NCBI GenBank assembly: GCA_004762155.1
Contig: SIHP01000012.1
Location: 104,180-168,179 of the forward strand
Direction of reading: 5' to 3'
From: Flavobacteriaceae bacterium
GTDB lineage: Bacteria; Bacteroidota; Bacteroidia; Flavobacteriales; Flavobacteriaceae
DNA: 64,000 nucleotides
A program made the position numbers and the translations under genes. This document shows, piece by piece, positions 41,593 through 49,987 of the stretch. The notes below the pieces were generated by a model, which searched no databases, was not told the DNA's origin, and worked only from the letters and a program-made list of their open reading frames with translations. Each line of letters starts with the position of its first letter. The first letter of the stretch is position 1.

Positions 41593-44325
41593 TTATAAAT
41601 TATATTTTACATTAAATGTAGCATAACGCGGTTGAATAACATAAGATGAAATACTATTAAAAATATCGTTGGTAGTATCTTGATTTAAAGACGTTGTTCC
41701 TAATAAATTAGTAACCTGTATTTGATATTCCCACTTACTATCTTTTTTCTGATAGGTCAAATCTGCATCCCAAAAACTATAAGTATTTAATGTTTCTGAC
41801 TCATTTCTATAATTGTTATACGTATATTGAGTGGTAAAAATTAATTCATCTGTAATAAAAGTATCAAAATTAATAAACGGACTGTGTGTTGTTAATTTGT
41901 TTTCTACAGATTCTTGACTGTATTTATTAATACTTAAATTATAACCAATATCAAAATTTGGAAAATTCTTAAAATTAGAACTAAAACGTGTTCTGTACGA
42001 TTGTGTAAATGAATTAGATTCCCTATTTTCATTAATCATATCTGTTTCAGAAAAAAACAAACTATTAGAAACTGAATACCCTAAATTTGTTCCTAAAGAA
42101 ATTTTAAACTTTCTGAAACTTCTTTGATAATTTAAGTTTGCTGAAATTGTTTCATCTGGAAAAACAGAATTTATAGATGTTGAATTTTGATCAACTCCAT
42201 CAAACTGAGTTAATCCTTTTACTGCATCTATTGTTTTGGTATAATTAATTCTTGCAAAAATATTGGTGTAATTAAACATGTTAAAATTAAAATAATTTAA
42301 ATTAACATTATGTATTAGTGCGCTTTCTAAATAACGATTTCCTGCATATAACTGATTGTAATTATTAAAAACATAACCTTCTGCAATACTGTTTATATCT
42401 GTAAAACTTACCTCTTGACTATAGTTTAAACGAATGTTTTCAGATTTTTTTAAGGCAATTTTTATAGATGCATCTGGTAAAAACTTGATGAAATTATCGT
42501 TAATAACTGAATTTAATTGTGTGTTTTTTGCACTATACTTATGTGCTGTTACTCCTTGATTAAATGTAAAAATACCTGTAATGAATTTATAATGTAAACC
42601 CGCATAATAATCGTCAAATGAATAATCAACATCATTAATAGATGACGTATTATTTATATTTTCTTGACTTCCATCTTCAAAAACCTGAAAAACATCTGAA
42701 TTAAATTGCTGACTACTTACTGTTGTACCTAACGTAAGATTTAAATTACTTTTTGGATTTAAAACATAATAATAATTAAGTGTTGCATCAACTTTATTGG
42801 TAAGAACTCGTTTGTTTTGAGAAACATCATATAGGTTTATATTATCTGTTGTTAATCCCAATTGATCTGAAAATGATAATGTTTCTAATTGCGCATTGTA
42901 AAAAGGATCTTCATCTTGCCAGAAATGTTGCGCTTCAAACGTAAAAATATTTTTCTCGTTTAACGTGTAATAATAATTTAAATTTTGATTTATTGAAAAA
43001 GGGTTTTGCGATTGAACTTGACTAATAGGAACTATTGTTTCTGTTCCGCCAACTGTAGTTCTTATAGAGGTTAAATCTTGATATTCTTTTTGTTGAGATA
43101 TTTTTGCAAAAATATCATAATCGAACTGATTATCGCTATTCTTCTTGTAACTAGAACTTAACTTTAGTAAACCTAAATTACTTTTTTGAAGTGTTTTTGT
43201 AGCAACTTCTTCTGTAGCTATAGCATCTGAATCGCTACCTTCTGGTTGAAAATAATTTCTGGTAGTTATTTCTTCCATATCTGTATCATTTCCAGAATAA
43301 ATTGCAAAACCACTTAAATCCCAATTCTTTTTTGGTGAATAACTAAAATTCACTGCACCAAATCTTGTATCTATTTCTTTAGCTCTATCATTTTGCAAGG
43401 TTAAAAAACCAATATCCGATGAAGAAACATTAAAATTTGTTCCTCTTCCACCAGCACCTCTAAATCCTCCAGAGAACTTAAAATAATCCCTACGTGTAAA
43501 AGGAATTTCTCCAATATTATTAAAATCTGTAATAATATTAATACTGTATTTAGGATTGTAATAGAATAATTTAGGATGCACCAAGTAGCGTTCGTCCTGC
43601 ATTCCCAGTCCAACTCCAGCGGTTACTTCTCCAAACCAAAAGCTTTTCTTTCCTTCTTTTAATTTTAAATTAATAACAATATTATCTTCATTATCAGTTA
43701 CAGCACTTAACTGACTAACTTCACTGTGATTTTTTAAAATCTCTATTTTATCAATAGCATTAGAAGGAATATTTTTGGTAGCTAACTTAGAATCTCCATC
43801 AAAAAAATCTTTTCCTTCTACCATTACTTTGGTTACTGTTTTACCTTCTACTTCAATTTCTCCATCATCATTAACTTCAACACCTGGTAGATTTTCTAAA
43901 ACATCTCCTAACTTTTTTTCTGTTCCAGTTTTAAAAGAATCTGCATTATAAACAATAGTATCTCCTTTTACCGTTACTGGCATTTTAGTTACAATCTCTA
44001 CCTCATCTAGTGTATTATCAAAATTTAGAATTACATCTTTTATAAGATCTTTTTCTTTAGTTATAATTTCTATGTTTCCAGTTTTCATACCTACATAACT
44101 TGCTTTAATAATATAGGTACTATTCTTTTTTAAATTTAACTTATAGTTTCCGTTAGTATCTGTAAAACCATAAGAATCTAATTTTTTAGTTTGTTTATTA
44201 ATGGCTATCATATTTGCCATTTCAAGTCCAATACCAATGCTATCTTTAACAACACCAGATAATTTAATTTGAGCATTAGTGCAGTTAGCAATTAGAATAA
44301 TTGCTATAAATAGTAGTTTTTTCAT
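41593..44325 (-). CDS. Outer-membrane beta-barrel protein with carboxypeptidase-regulatory domain (TonB-receptor-like)
   Basis: The 910-residue product has a signal peptide (KKLLFIAIILIANCTNAQ), a carboxypeptidase-regulatory-like domain (about 22-105, with SYVGMKTGNIEIITK), a plug-like region (DEVEIVTKMPVTVKGDTIVYNADSF and LGDVLENLPGVEVNDDGEI), and a long barrel that ends in YATFNVKYNL. It matches the OMP_b-brl_3 type associated with TonB-linked uptake. It closes an operon with two GLPGLI genes, 20 bases after the second. Ligand unknown. Confidence 0.88.
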   Translation of the reverse strand: MKKLLFIAIILIANCTNAQIKLSGVVKDSIGIGLEMANMIAINKQTKKLDSYGFTDTNGNYKLNLKKNSTYIIKASYVGMKTGNIEIITKEKDLIKDVILNFDNTLDEVEIVTKMPVTVKGDTIVYNADSFKTGTEKKLGDVLENLPGVEVNDDGEIEVEGKTVTKVMVEGKDFFDGDSKLATKNIPSNAIDKIEILKNHSEVSQLSAVTDNEDNIVINLKLKEGKKSFWFGEVTAGVGLGMQDERYLVHPKLFYYNPKYSINIITDFNNIGEIPFTRRDYFKFSGGFRGAGGRGTNFNVSSSDIGFLTLQNDRAKEIDTRFGAVNFSYSPKKNWDLSGFAIYSGNDTDMEEITTRNYFQPEGSDSDAIATEEVATKTLQKSNLGLLKLSSSYKKNSDNQFDYDIFAKISQQKEYQDLTSIRTTVGGTETIVPISQVQSQNPFSINQNLNYYYTLNEKNIFTFEAQHFWQDEDPFYNAQLETLSFSDQLGLTTDNINLYDVSQNKRVLTNKVDATLNYYYVLNPKSNLNLTLGTTVSSQQFNSDVFQVFEDGSQENINNTSSINDVDYSFDDYYAGLHYKFITGIFTFNQGVTAHKYSAKNTQLNSVINDNFIKFLPDASIKIALKKSENIRLNYSQEVSFTDINSIAEGYVFNNYNQLYAGNRYLESALIHNVNLNYFNFNMFNYTNIFARINYTKTIDAVKGLTQFDGVDQNSTSINSVFPDETISANLNYQRSFRKFKISLGTNLGYSVSNSLFFSETDMINENRESNSFTQSYRTRFSSNFKNFPNFDIGYNLSINKYSQESVENKLTTHSPFINFDTFITDELIFTTQYTYNNYRNESETLNTYSFWDADLTYQKKDSKWEYQIQVTNLLGTTSLNQDTTNDIFNSISSYVIQPRYATFNVKYNL

Positions 44326-44345
44326 TTAGTTATATAATTAAAAGC

Positions 44346-45188
44346 TTATCGTCTTCCTCCTGCTCCATTTCCTCTTCTTCCTCCAAAACGTTCTCTCATC
44401 TCTTCCATTTTTTCTTTCAACATTTTGTTAAATTTTTCTCTAGAAATTTTAGAACCTTTTTTTGGCTTTTCAATATTTACTTTTTCTTTTGGATTTAAAA
44501 TTATTTCTGTACATAAAACAGTAGTTCTTCCTGCACTAACTTCTAAAATTAAACCTGGTAATCCCCAATATTCTCCTGGCCCATTACTTACAGGAATATC
44601 TAAAGTATACCATGCTGTAACTTCAATTTTTTTCGGTGCTTTTTTCTCTTCTGTTTTAGTTTTTTCTTCTTCTTTTTTCTGATTACCTCTACCTCTTCTT
44701 GGACCTCTAAACTCAATGCTATTATCTTCTTTTATCATAGTAGCTTTATAACAAGTATAGCTTCCTATCTTTTTAGTTTCCACTCCCATCTCCCATTGAG
44801 GCATTGTTACTTCATCGGTAATTAAAAACTTTTTGCTAAAAACTTCTCTGGATTCTAGAAATTCTTTTTGTGGAATATTTTTATATTGAGTACCTGCTCC
44901 CATTTGAAAACGTGGCCCTCTCCCTCCTCCAGAAGTTGGTGCTTCTAATTTCTCTTCTTCTTTGTATAAAGATGATGATTTGTTAAAAGTTAAAACAAAT
45001 GTTTTTTGAGATTGACTTTTAATTCTTTCTAAAATTCGCTTCTTTCTATCTTCTGGTATGTCTCCATTATTAAAACGTTCCATATCAATAGTAGTTTTAG
45101 AATAATAGACTGCTTTCCCTTGAAAATCTTTTTGTCCAAAAGTTATAATTGATGAAAAAACAAGTAGATATGTGATAATTGATTTCAT
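44346..45188 (-). CDS. GLPGLI-family protein 2
   Basis: Secreted, 280 residues: signal peptide (KSIITYLLVFSSIITFG), then the domain named for its GLPGLI motif, here EYWGLPGLILEVSAG near residue 210. The block WEMGVETKKIGSYTCYKATM precedes it, and ITAWYTLDIPVSNGPG-type text leads in. The tail is Lys/Arg/Gly-rich (RFGGRRGNGAGG). It is a paralogue of the upstream 45271-46107 product. The family is of unknown function and restricted to Bacteroidota. The gene is co-directional with the barrel gene and likely supplies an envelope partner for it. Confidence 0.93.
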   Translation of the reverse strand: MKSIITYLLVFSSIITFGQKDFQGKAVYYSKTTIDMERFNNGDIPEDRKKRILERIKSQSQKTFVLTFNKSSSLYKEEEKLEAPTSGGGRGPRFQMGAGTQYKNIPQKEFLESREVFSKKFLITDEVTMPQWEMGVETKKIGSYTCYKATMIKEDNSIEFRGPRRGRGNQKKEEEKTKTEEKKAPKKIEVTAWYTLDIPVSNGPGEYWGLPGLILEVSAGRTTVLCTEIILNPKEKVNIEKPKKGSKISREKFNKMLKEKMEEMRERFGGRRGNGAGGRR

Positions 45189-45270
45189 GTTTAAATTTTT
45201 TATTTATATAAAATAACATCCGTTAATTATCATTAGACTACAAAAAATAGTAAAAGTTTAATCGAAAAAA

Positions 45271-46107
45271 TTATCCTTGAATTTCTATACTCATCGACTC
45301 TCCTCCTTTTTTAGATTTTCTGTTATTTTTATAGCGCTCTAACATTTCTTTAGTTTTCTCTTTTATTATCTTTTCAAACTTTTCTTGGCTTACTTTTTTT
45401 CCTTTTTTAGGTTCTTCTATTTTTTCTTCTTTTGCAGAATTTAAAATTAATTCACTACATACAATTGTTTGTTTTCCTTCTTGTACTTCTAAAATTAAAC
45501 CTGGCAATCCCCAATGCATTCCTGGACCGTTATTTATAGGTATTTCTGGTGAATACCAAACAGTTGTTACAACTGTTACTTTTTCTTTTTTCTCTTCTTT
45601 TTCTCCATCTGTCATTATAAAACTTGTTCGTTCTTCTTCTCTAAATCTTGTTGCTTTATAGCAAGTATAGCTTCCTATCTTTTTTGTTTCCGTTGTCATT
45701 TCCCACTGCAAATCTGGCAAATCATCTTTCACTAGAAAGTTCTTCCCGCTTATTTCTGTTTTATTGGTATATGTTTTTTTAGAAATATTTTTATACAGAA
45801 CATCTGTTCCTCCTCCGCTTCCAAACATAACCACTTCTACTCCACCAGACTGAACCTCTGGTTGTAATTCTTTGTTTTGAGTATACACCGATTCTGACTT
45901 CGTAAAGTTTAAAGTGTATGTTTTCTGAAACATTTTTTTCATTCTTTCTTGCAACTTTTTTCCCAAAGCTGAATCTGGTTTTCCATTCCCATTACTTACT
46001 GTTATAGCTGTTTTTCTATGTGTTTTATATGTTGCTTTCCCTATGAAATCTTGTCCGTAAAAAAAGCTAACAAACAATAACATTAAAATAATAAATAACC
46101 TTTGCAT
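45271..46107 (-). CDS. GLPGLI-family protein 1
   Basis: Paralogue of the next gene, 278 residues. Signal peptide (QRLFIILMLLFVSFFYG), then GKATYKTHRKTAITV, LQWEMTTETKKIGSYTCYKATRF and the motif MHWGLPGLILEVQEG. The conserved single Cys in SYTCYKA is present in both paralogues. The family's function is unknown; known context places it beside outer-membrane barrels in Bacteroidota. First gene of a three-gene operon (two GLPGLI, then barrel), with a promoter-like CATATTTG on the minus strand at 46134-46141. Confidence 0.93.
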   Translation of the reverse strand: MQRLFIILMLLFVSFFYGQDFIGKATYKTHRKTAITVSNGNGKPDSALGKKLQERMKKMFQKTYTLNFTKSESVYTQNKELQPEVQSGGVEVVMFGSGGGTDVLYKNISKKTYTNKTEISGKNFLVKDDLPDLQWEMTTETKKIGSYTCYKATRFREEERTSFIMTDGEKEEKKEKVTVVTTVWYSPEIPINNGPGMHWGLPGLILEVQEGKQTIVCSELILNSAKEEKIEEPKKGKKVSQEKFEKIIKEKTKEMLERYKNNRKSKKGGESMSIEIQG

Positions 46108-46159
46108 CTTTTTATTTTTTTAAATTTATACTGCAAATATGTAGTAAGAAAATAGTATT

Positions 46160-46189
46160 TTAAGTTAATGAGTGTTAACGAGTGTTAAC
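46160..46189. promoter_or_regulatory. Tandem 10-bp repeats, putative OmpR-type operator
   Basis: GAGTGTTAAC occurs twice back to back (46170-46179, 46180-46189), preceded by a partial unit TTAAGTTAAT (46160-46169), so GTTAA repeats three times at exactly 10 bp. It lies midway between the divergent GLPGLI operon and kinase gene, at the -33 position of each. Spacing and placement suit the OmpR/PhoB-type regulator encoded at 47807. Confidence 0.6.
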
Positions 46190-46215
46190 CGTTCATAAAT
46201 CATATTTTTAAATGG

Positions 46216-46223
46216 TATTTTTG
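46216..46223 (+). promoter_or_regulatory. -7 box of the GLPGLI-linked kinase gene
   Basis: Perfect TATTTTTG ending five bases before the GTG start at 46228, so transcription would begin at or next to the start codon (leaderless mRNA). Confidence 0.6.
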
Positions 46224-46227
46224 GAAT

Positions 46228-47814
46228 GTGAATACTAAAAAACATACTTGGATACTTTATTTAATATCAATAACGATACTGATTACTATTACAGTACAGT
46301 TTTATTGGAATTTAAAAAACTATGAATCAAACAAACAACGAGTAGAAAATGAAATCCAATTAAGTTTAGATAATGCTATTGAAGAGTATTTTGCTGATTT
46401 ATCTAAAAAAAACTATTTCGCTATTGTTGATACAAATATCAAAAAAGACACCATTAATAAATCAAAAAAGAACAACTTATTAAACCAAATATTCACTACT
46501 AATTCTGATAAAAAAAAGAAAGCAAAATCAGCTATTCAATCTGTAGAAATAACTACCGATGACAGAAATGAATTTGAAGATTTTGATGTTATTGTAGATT
46601 CAATTACAAAAACTATTAAACATCAATTAGATACTTCTTTAGCAAAAAAAATTGAAGACATTCACGCAATTACACAACTTTCTAAAAATGGTAATTCAGC
46701 GATTCATCTTCAACAAAACAACATAAAAGAAGTAAAAGTTTATAGAGGTAAAAGAGCTACTGATAGTTTAAAATTGATAAAAGGTTTACAAACTATTTTT
46801 GTTGCCATTCAAAACGATACTATAAATCATCAAAAAGTAGATGCTGTTTTTCAGAAACAACTTTCTCTAAAAAACATTCATCTAAATTATGCTTTTCAAT
46901 TGTTTAATAATGACACCTTATATAGTAGTTACAAATCATTATCAACAAATAAAACAAAAGAAATAACATCCAAATCAACTTTTTTGGGAAGTGATAAAAT
47001 CTTTAAAATGCGTTATGCTAATCCGTCTTTTGAAGCTTTAAAAAGAAGTACAACTGGTATTTTACTGTCATTCGTTTTATCAATAGCTGTTATTGCTAGT
47101 TTGTTTTATCTATTAAAAATTATCAATCAGCAAAAACAATTAGCAGAAATAAAAAATGATTTAATTAGTAACATTACACATGAATTTAAAACTCCAATAA
47201 CAACTGTTTCTGCAGCTTTAGAAGCTATAACTAATTTTAATGCGTTAAACGACAAAGAAAAAACAAAGAAATATGTTTCTATTTCTGAACATCAAATACA
47301 AAAACTGAATTTGATGGTAGAGAAGCTTTTAGAAACTGCCACTTTGGATAGCGAAAAATTACTCTTACAAAAAGAAGAGATCAATAGCATTCCTTTTCTA
47401 AAACAAATTGTTCAAAAGCATCAATTAATCACACCTAATAAAACTATTTATTTTTCTTCAAACATAGATTCTTTACATATTCAAATAGATAAATTTCATT
47501 TTGAAAATGCGATTTCTAACTTAATCGATAACGCTATAAAATACGGCGGAAATACTATTAAAATCATTGTAACCAAGGCTTTAAATGAAATTAAAATAAA
47601 TGTAATTGATAATGGTGGAAATCTTGAAAAAAATCAACAAGAAAAAATATTTGATAAATTTTATAGAGTTCCAAAAGGAAATACACATAACGTAAAAGGA
47701 TTTGGTATTGGTTTGTTTTACACTAAAAAAATTATAGAAAAACATGCAGGTAAAATAAGTGTAATTGCAAATAAGAATACCACTGAATTTAAAATTTCTT
47801 TACCGTATGAATAA
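46228..47814 (+). CDS. Sensor histidine kinase (OmpR-type partner)
   Basis: A 528-residue inner-membrane kinase. Membrane helices at about 8-27 and 276-297 enclose a 250-residue periplasmic sensor with Lys/Asp-rich segments and no recognised fold. Then come His318 in LISNITHEFKTPITTVSAAL, the N-box NLIDNAIKYGG, G1 VIDNGG and G2 GFGIGLFYTKKI. It starts with GTG 46228, next to the promoter. The response-regulator ATG overlaps its stop by 8 bases. It is divergent from the GLPGLI operon, which is the likely target. Confidence 0.92.
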   Translation: MNTKKHTWILYLISITILITITVQFYWNLKNYESNKQRVENEIQLSLDNAIEEYFADLSKKNYFAIVDTNIKKDTINKSKKNNLLNQIFTTNSDKKKKAKSAIQSVEITTDDRNEFEDFDVIVDSITKTIKHQLDTSLAKKIEDIHAITQLSKNGNSAIHLQQNNIKEVKVYRGKRATDSLKLIKGLQTIFVAIQNDTINHQKVDAVFQKQLSLKNIHLNYAFQLFNNDTLYSSYKSLSTNKTKEITSKSTFLGSDKIFKMRYANPSFEALKRSTTGILLSFVLSIAVIASLFYLLKIINQQKQLAEIKNDLISNITHEFKTPITTVSAALEAITNFNALNDKEKTKKYVSISEHQIQKLNLMVEKLLETATLDSEKLLLQKEEINSIPFLKQIVQKHQLITPNKTIYFSSNIDSLHIQIDKFHFENAISNLIDNAIKYGGNTIKIIVTKALNEIKINVIDNGGNLEKNQQEKIFDKFYRVPKGNTHNVKGFGIGLFYTKKIIEKHAGKISVIANKNTTEFKISLPYE

Positions 47815-48487
47815 TCTTATAAAATTAGTATTGGCAGAAGACGAGCCTAGTTTAGGACAAATTATTAAAGAAAGTTTAGAAACAAGAAACTTTGAAGTTT
47901 ACCTTACTACTAATGGAGAAGAAGCTTATGATTCTTATAGAAAACACAAGCCCGATATTTTAGTTTTAGATGTAATGATGCCAGTAAAAGACGGATTTAC
48001 ATTAGCGAAAGAAATTAGAGAAGAAGATTCTACAATTCCTATTATTTTTTTAACCGCAAAATCACAAACAAAAGATATTATTGAAGGTTTTGAACATGGA
48101 GGAAATGATTATTTAAAAAAGCCTTTTTCCATGGAAGAACTTATTGTTAGAATTAAAGCTCTTTTACATAGAATTATATTACAACAAAGCAATGAAAACA
48201 TTAGTATTGGCAATTATATTTTTAATTATACTAAACAAACATTAAGCTTTAAAAACGAAACTGAATTACTTACGCATAGAGAAGCGCAACTTTTATTTCA
48301 ATTATCTCTAAAAAGAAACGCTATTTTAGACAGATCTTATGTTTTGAATAAACTTTGGGGGAATGACGACTTTTTTAATGCCAGAAGTATGGATGTTTTT
48401 ATATCTAAACTCAGAAAAAAACTAAAAAAAGACAATAGTATACAGATAATTAACGTTAGAGGCTATGGTTATAAAATGATGTATTAA
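47807..48487 (+). CDS. OmpR/PhoB-family response regulator
   Basis: From ATG 47807 the product has 226 residues. Receiver: EDE at 11-13, Asp55 in ILVLDVMMPVKDG, Thr in FLTAKS, and Lys in YLKKPFS. C-terminal winged helix: TLSFKNETELLTHREAQLLFQL, then VLNKLWGNDDFFNARSMDVFISKLRKKLK and INVRGYGYKM. The partner kinase is immediately upstream. The longer in-frame start at 47765 is rejected because this ATG overlaps the kinase stop. Confidence 0.95.
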   Translation: MNNLIKLVLAEDEPSLGQIIKESLETRNFEVYLTTNGEEAYDSYRKHKPDILVLDVMMPVKDGFTLAKEIREEDSTIPIIFLTAKSQTKDIIEGFEHGGNDYLKKPFSMEELIVRIKALLHRIILQQSNENISIGNYIFNYTKQTLSFKNETELLTHREAQLLFQLSLKRNAILDRSYVLNKLWGNDDFFNARSMDVFISKLRKKLKKDNSIQIINVRGYGYKMMY

Positions 48488-48542
48488 TATCTTTTCATTT
48501 CCGAAATAATGTGTAATTTTACCATACTAAAAACAACCATTT

Positions 48543-49157
48543 ATGCATGTAGCTATAGCAGGGAACATTGGCGCTGGAAAAACAACCTTAACTAAATTAC
48601 TAGCAAAACATTATAAATGGGAACCTCATTTTGAATCTGTAGACGAAAATCCTTATTTAGATGATTTTTATGCAGAAATGGAACGTTGGTCTTTTAACTT
48701 ACAAGTTTTCTTTTTAAATAGTCGTTTTCGTCAAGTCTTGGAACTGCGTAAATCTGGGAAAAAAATTATTCAAGATAGAACTATCTATGAAGATGCACAT
48801 ATTTTCGCTCCCAATTTACATGCAATGGGTTTAATGACTAATCGCGATTTTAGCAATTATTCTTCTCTTTTTGAATTGATGGAAAATTTAGTAACTCCAC
48901 CTGATTTGTTGATTTACTTACGTGCGGACATTTCTACTTTAGTTGGTCAAATTCACAAACGTGGTAGAGAATACGAAAGTTCTATTAGTATCGATTATTT
49001 AAGCAGATTAAATGAACGATATGAAGCTTGGATTAGTAAATACAGTAAAGGTAAATTATTGATTATTGATGTTGATAATTTAAACTTTGTAGATAAACCT
49101 GAAGATTTAGGATATATTATTGATAGAATTGATGCGCAATTACATGGTTTATTTTAA
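48543..49157 (+). CDS. Deoxynucleoside kinase
   Basis: Phosphorylates deoxynucleosides for salvage. The 204-residue product starts with the P-loop AGNIGAGKTTLTKLL, has the substrate-binding Glu in EPHFESVDENPYLDDFY, the DRT version of the DRS motif (QDRTIYEDAHIF), and the Arg-rich lid KRGREYESSI. It resembles deoxyadenosine/deoxyguanosine kinases. A related domain forms the C-terminal half of the folK fusion at 60698. It is followed after 15 bases by the LuxR-like gene. Confidence 0.9.
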   Translation: MHVAIAGNIGAGKTTLTKLLAKHYKWEPHFESVDENPYLDDFYAEMERWSFNLQVFFLNSRFRQVLELRKSGKKIIQDRTIYEDAHIFAPNLHAMGLMTNRDFSNYSSLFELMENLVTPPDLLIYLRADISTLVGQIHKRGREYESSISIDYLSRLNERYEAWISKYSKGKLLIIDVDNLNFVDKPEDLGYIIDRIDAQLHGLF

Positions 49158-49172
49158 ACACTAAAATTATTG

Positions 49173-49904
49173 ATGATGAAAAAATTAGTCTTTTTACTAT
49201 TGATTAGTAGCACTGTTTTTTCTAATACTTTATCAAAAAAAGTAAATTACAATATTCACTCGGATAAAAAAGTTGGTTTTTTATCCGTTTATTTTAAGTA
49301 TAATAACAGTTCTCATTACAATATTAAAAAATATAATGAAGACTATAAAAAAACTTCTTTTATAAACAGAATTAAAAATTCTGACCGAAAAATATTCATC
49401 AGTGAATTAGGAAAAAACACAACAAAAGCGCTACAAACCATACGTATTAAATTAGATAGTATAAAACAACTACACAAAAACGGTTTATTAAAAAAAGAGG
49501 TTTTAATTAATACAGCATACTACAACAATTTTTTATCTGAAATAAAAAAAAGTTCTATTGTTAACGATGAGTATATTTTTTTAGAAAACGAATTACTTAA
49601 AATAGCTGTTGTTAACACCACCAAAAAGTATCAAACCACACGTAATATTAGCTGGTTTTTAGTTATTGTTATAACTCTTATTTTATTCTTCTTTTTTTCC
49701 TCTAAAAAAAAGAAAATTGTATTAGCCGATTTAACAAAACAAGAAATAGCTATTAAAGAATTAATTACAAACGGTAAAACAAACAAAGAGATTGCTATTG
49801 AACTGCACATTAGTTTAAATACTGTTAAAACACACATTTCTAATATTTATCAAAAGTTAAACATCTCTAACAGAAAGGATTTACTACTAAAGCATAAAAA
49901 TTAG
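49173..49904 (+). CDS. Membrane-tethered LuxR-type DNA-binding protein
   Basis: Signal-like start (MKKLVFLLLISSTVFS), a periplasmic helical region of about 120 residues (ALQTIRIKLDSIKQLHKN), one membrane helix (ISWFLVIVITLILFFFF) and, directly after a KKKK stop-transfer, a complete LuxR helix-turn-helix: LTKQEIAIKELITNGKTNKEIAIEL and SLNTVKTHISNIYQKL. There is no kinase, receiver or phosphorylation site. If it works from the membrane it is a one-component sensor. The next gene, an outer-membrane barrel, is its natural target. ATG 49173 or 49176 is preferred over TTG 49170. Confidence 0.82.
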   Translation: MMKKLVFLLLISSTVFSNTLSKKVNYNIHSDKKVGFLSVYFKYNNSSHYNIKKYNEDYKKTSFINRIKNSDRKIFISELGKNTTKALQTIRIKLDSIKQLHKNGLLKKEVLINTAYYNNFLSEIKKSSIVNDEYIFLENELLKIAVVNTTKKYQTTRNISWFLVIVITLILFFFFSSKKKKIVLADLTKQEIAIKELITNGKTNKEIAIELHISLNTVKTHISNIYQKLNISNRKDLLLKHKN

Positions 49905-49919
49905 TACTCGTACTAGTAC
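49904..49919 (+). promoter_or_regulatory. Triple GTAC repeat upstream of the second barrel gene
   Basis: GTAC occurs three times with 6-bp period (GTACtcGTACtaGTAC) right after the LuxR-like stop codon, 70 bases before the barrel ATG. It could be an operator or a chance run. Confidence 0.3.
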
Positions 49920-49987
49920 CAAAATCACCCTTGGTTTTTTATTTTATGACCTAGCTTTTTCGGTTTTTTGCTTCAAAAACCACAATA

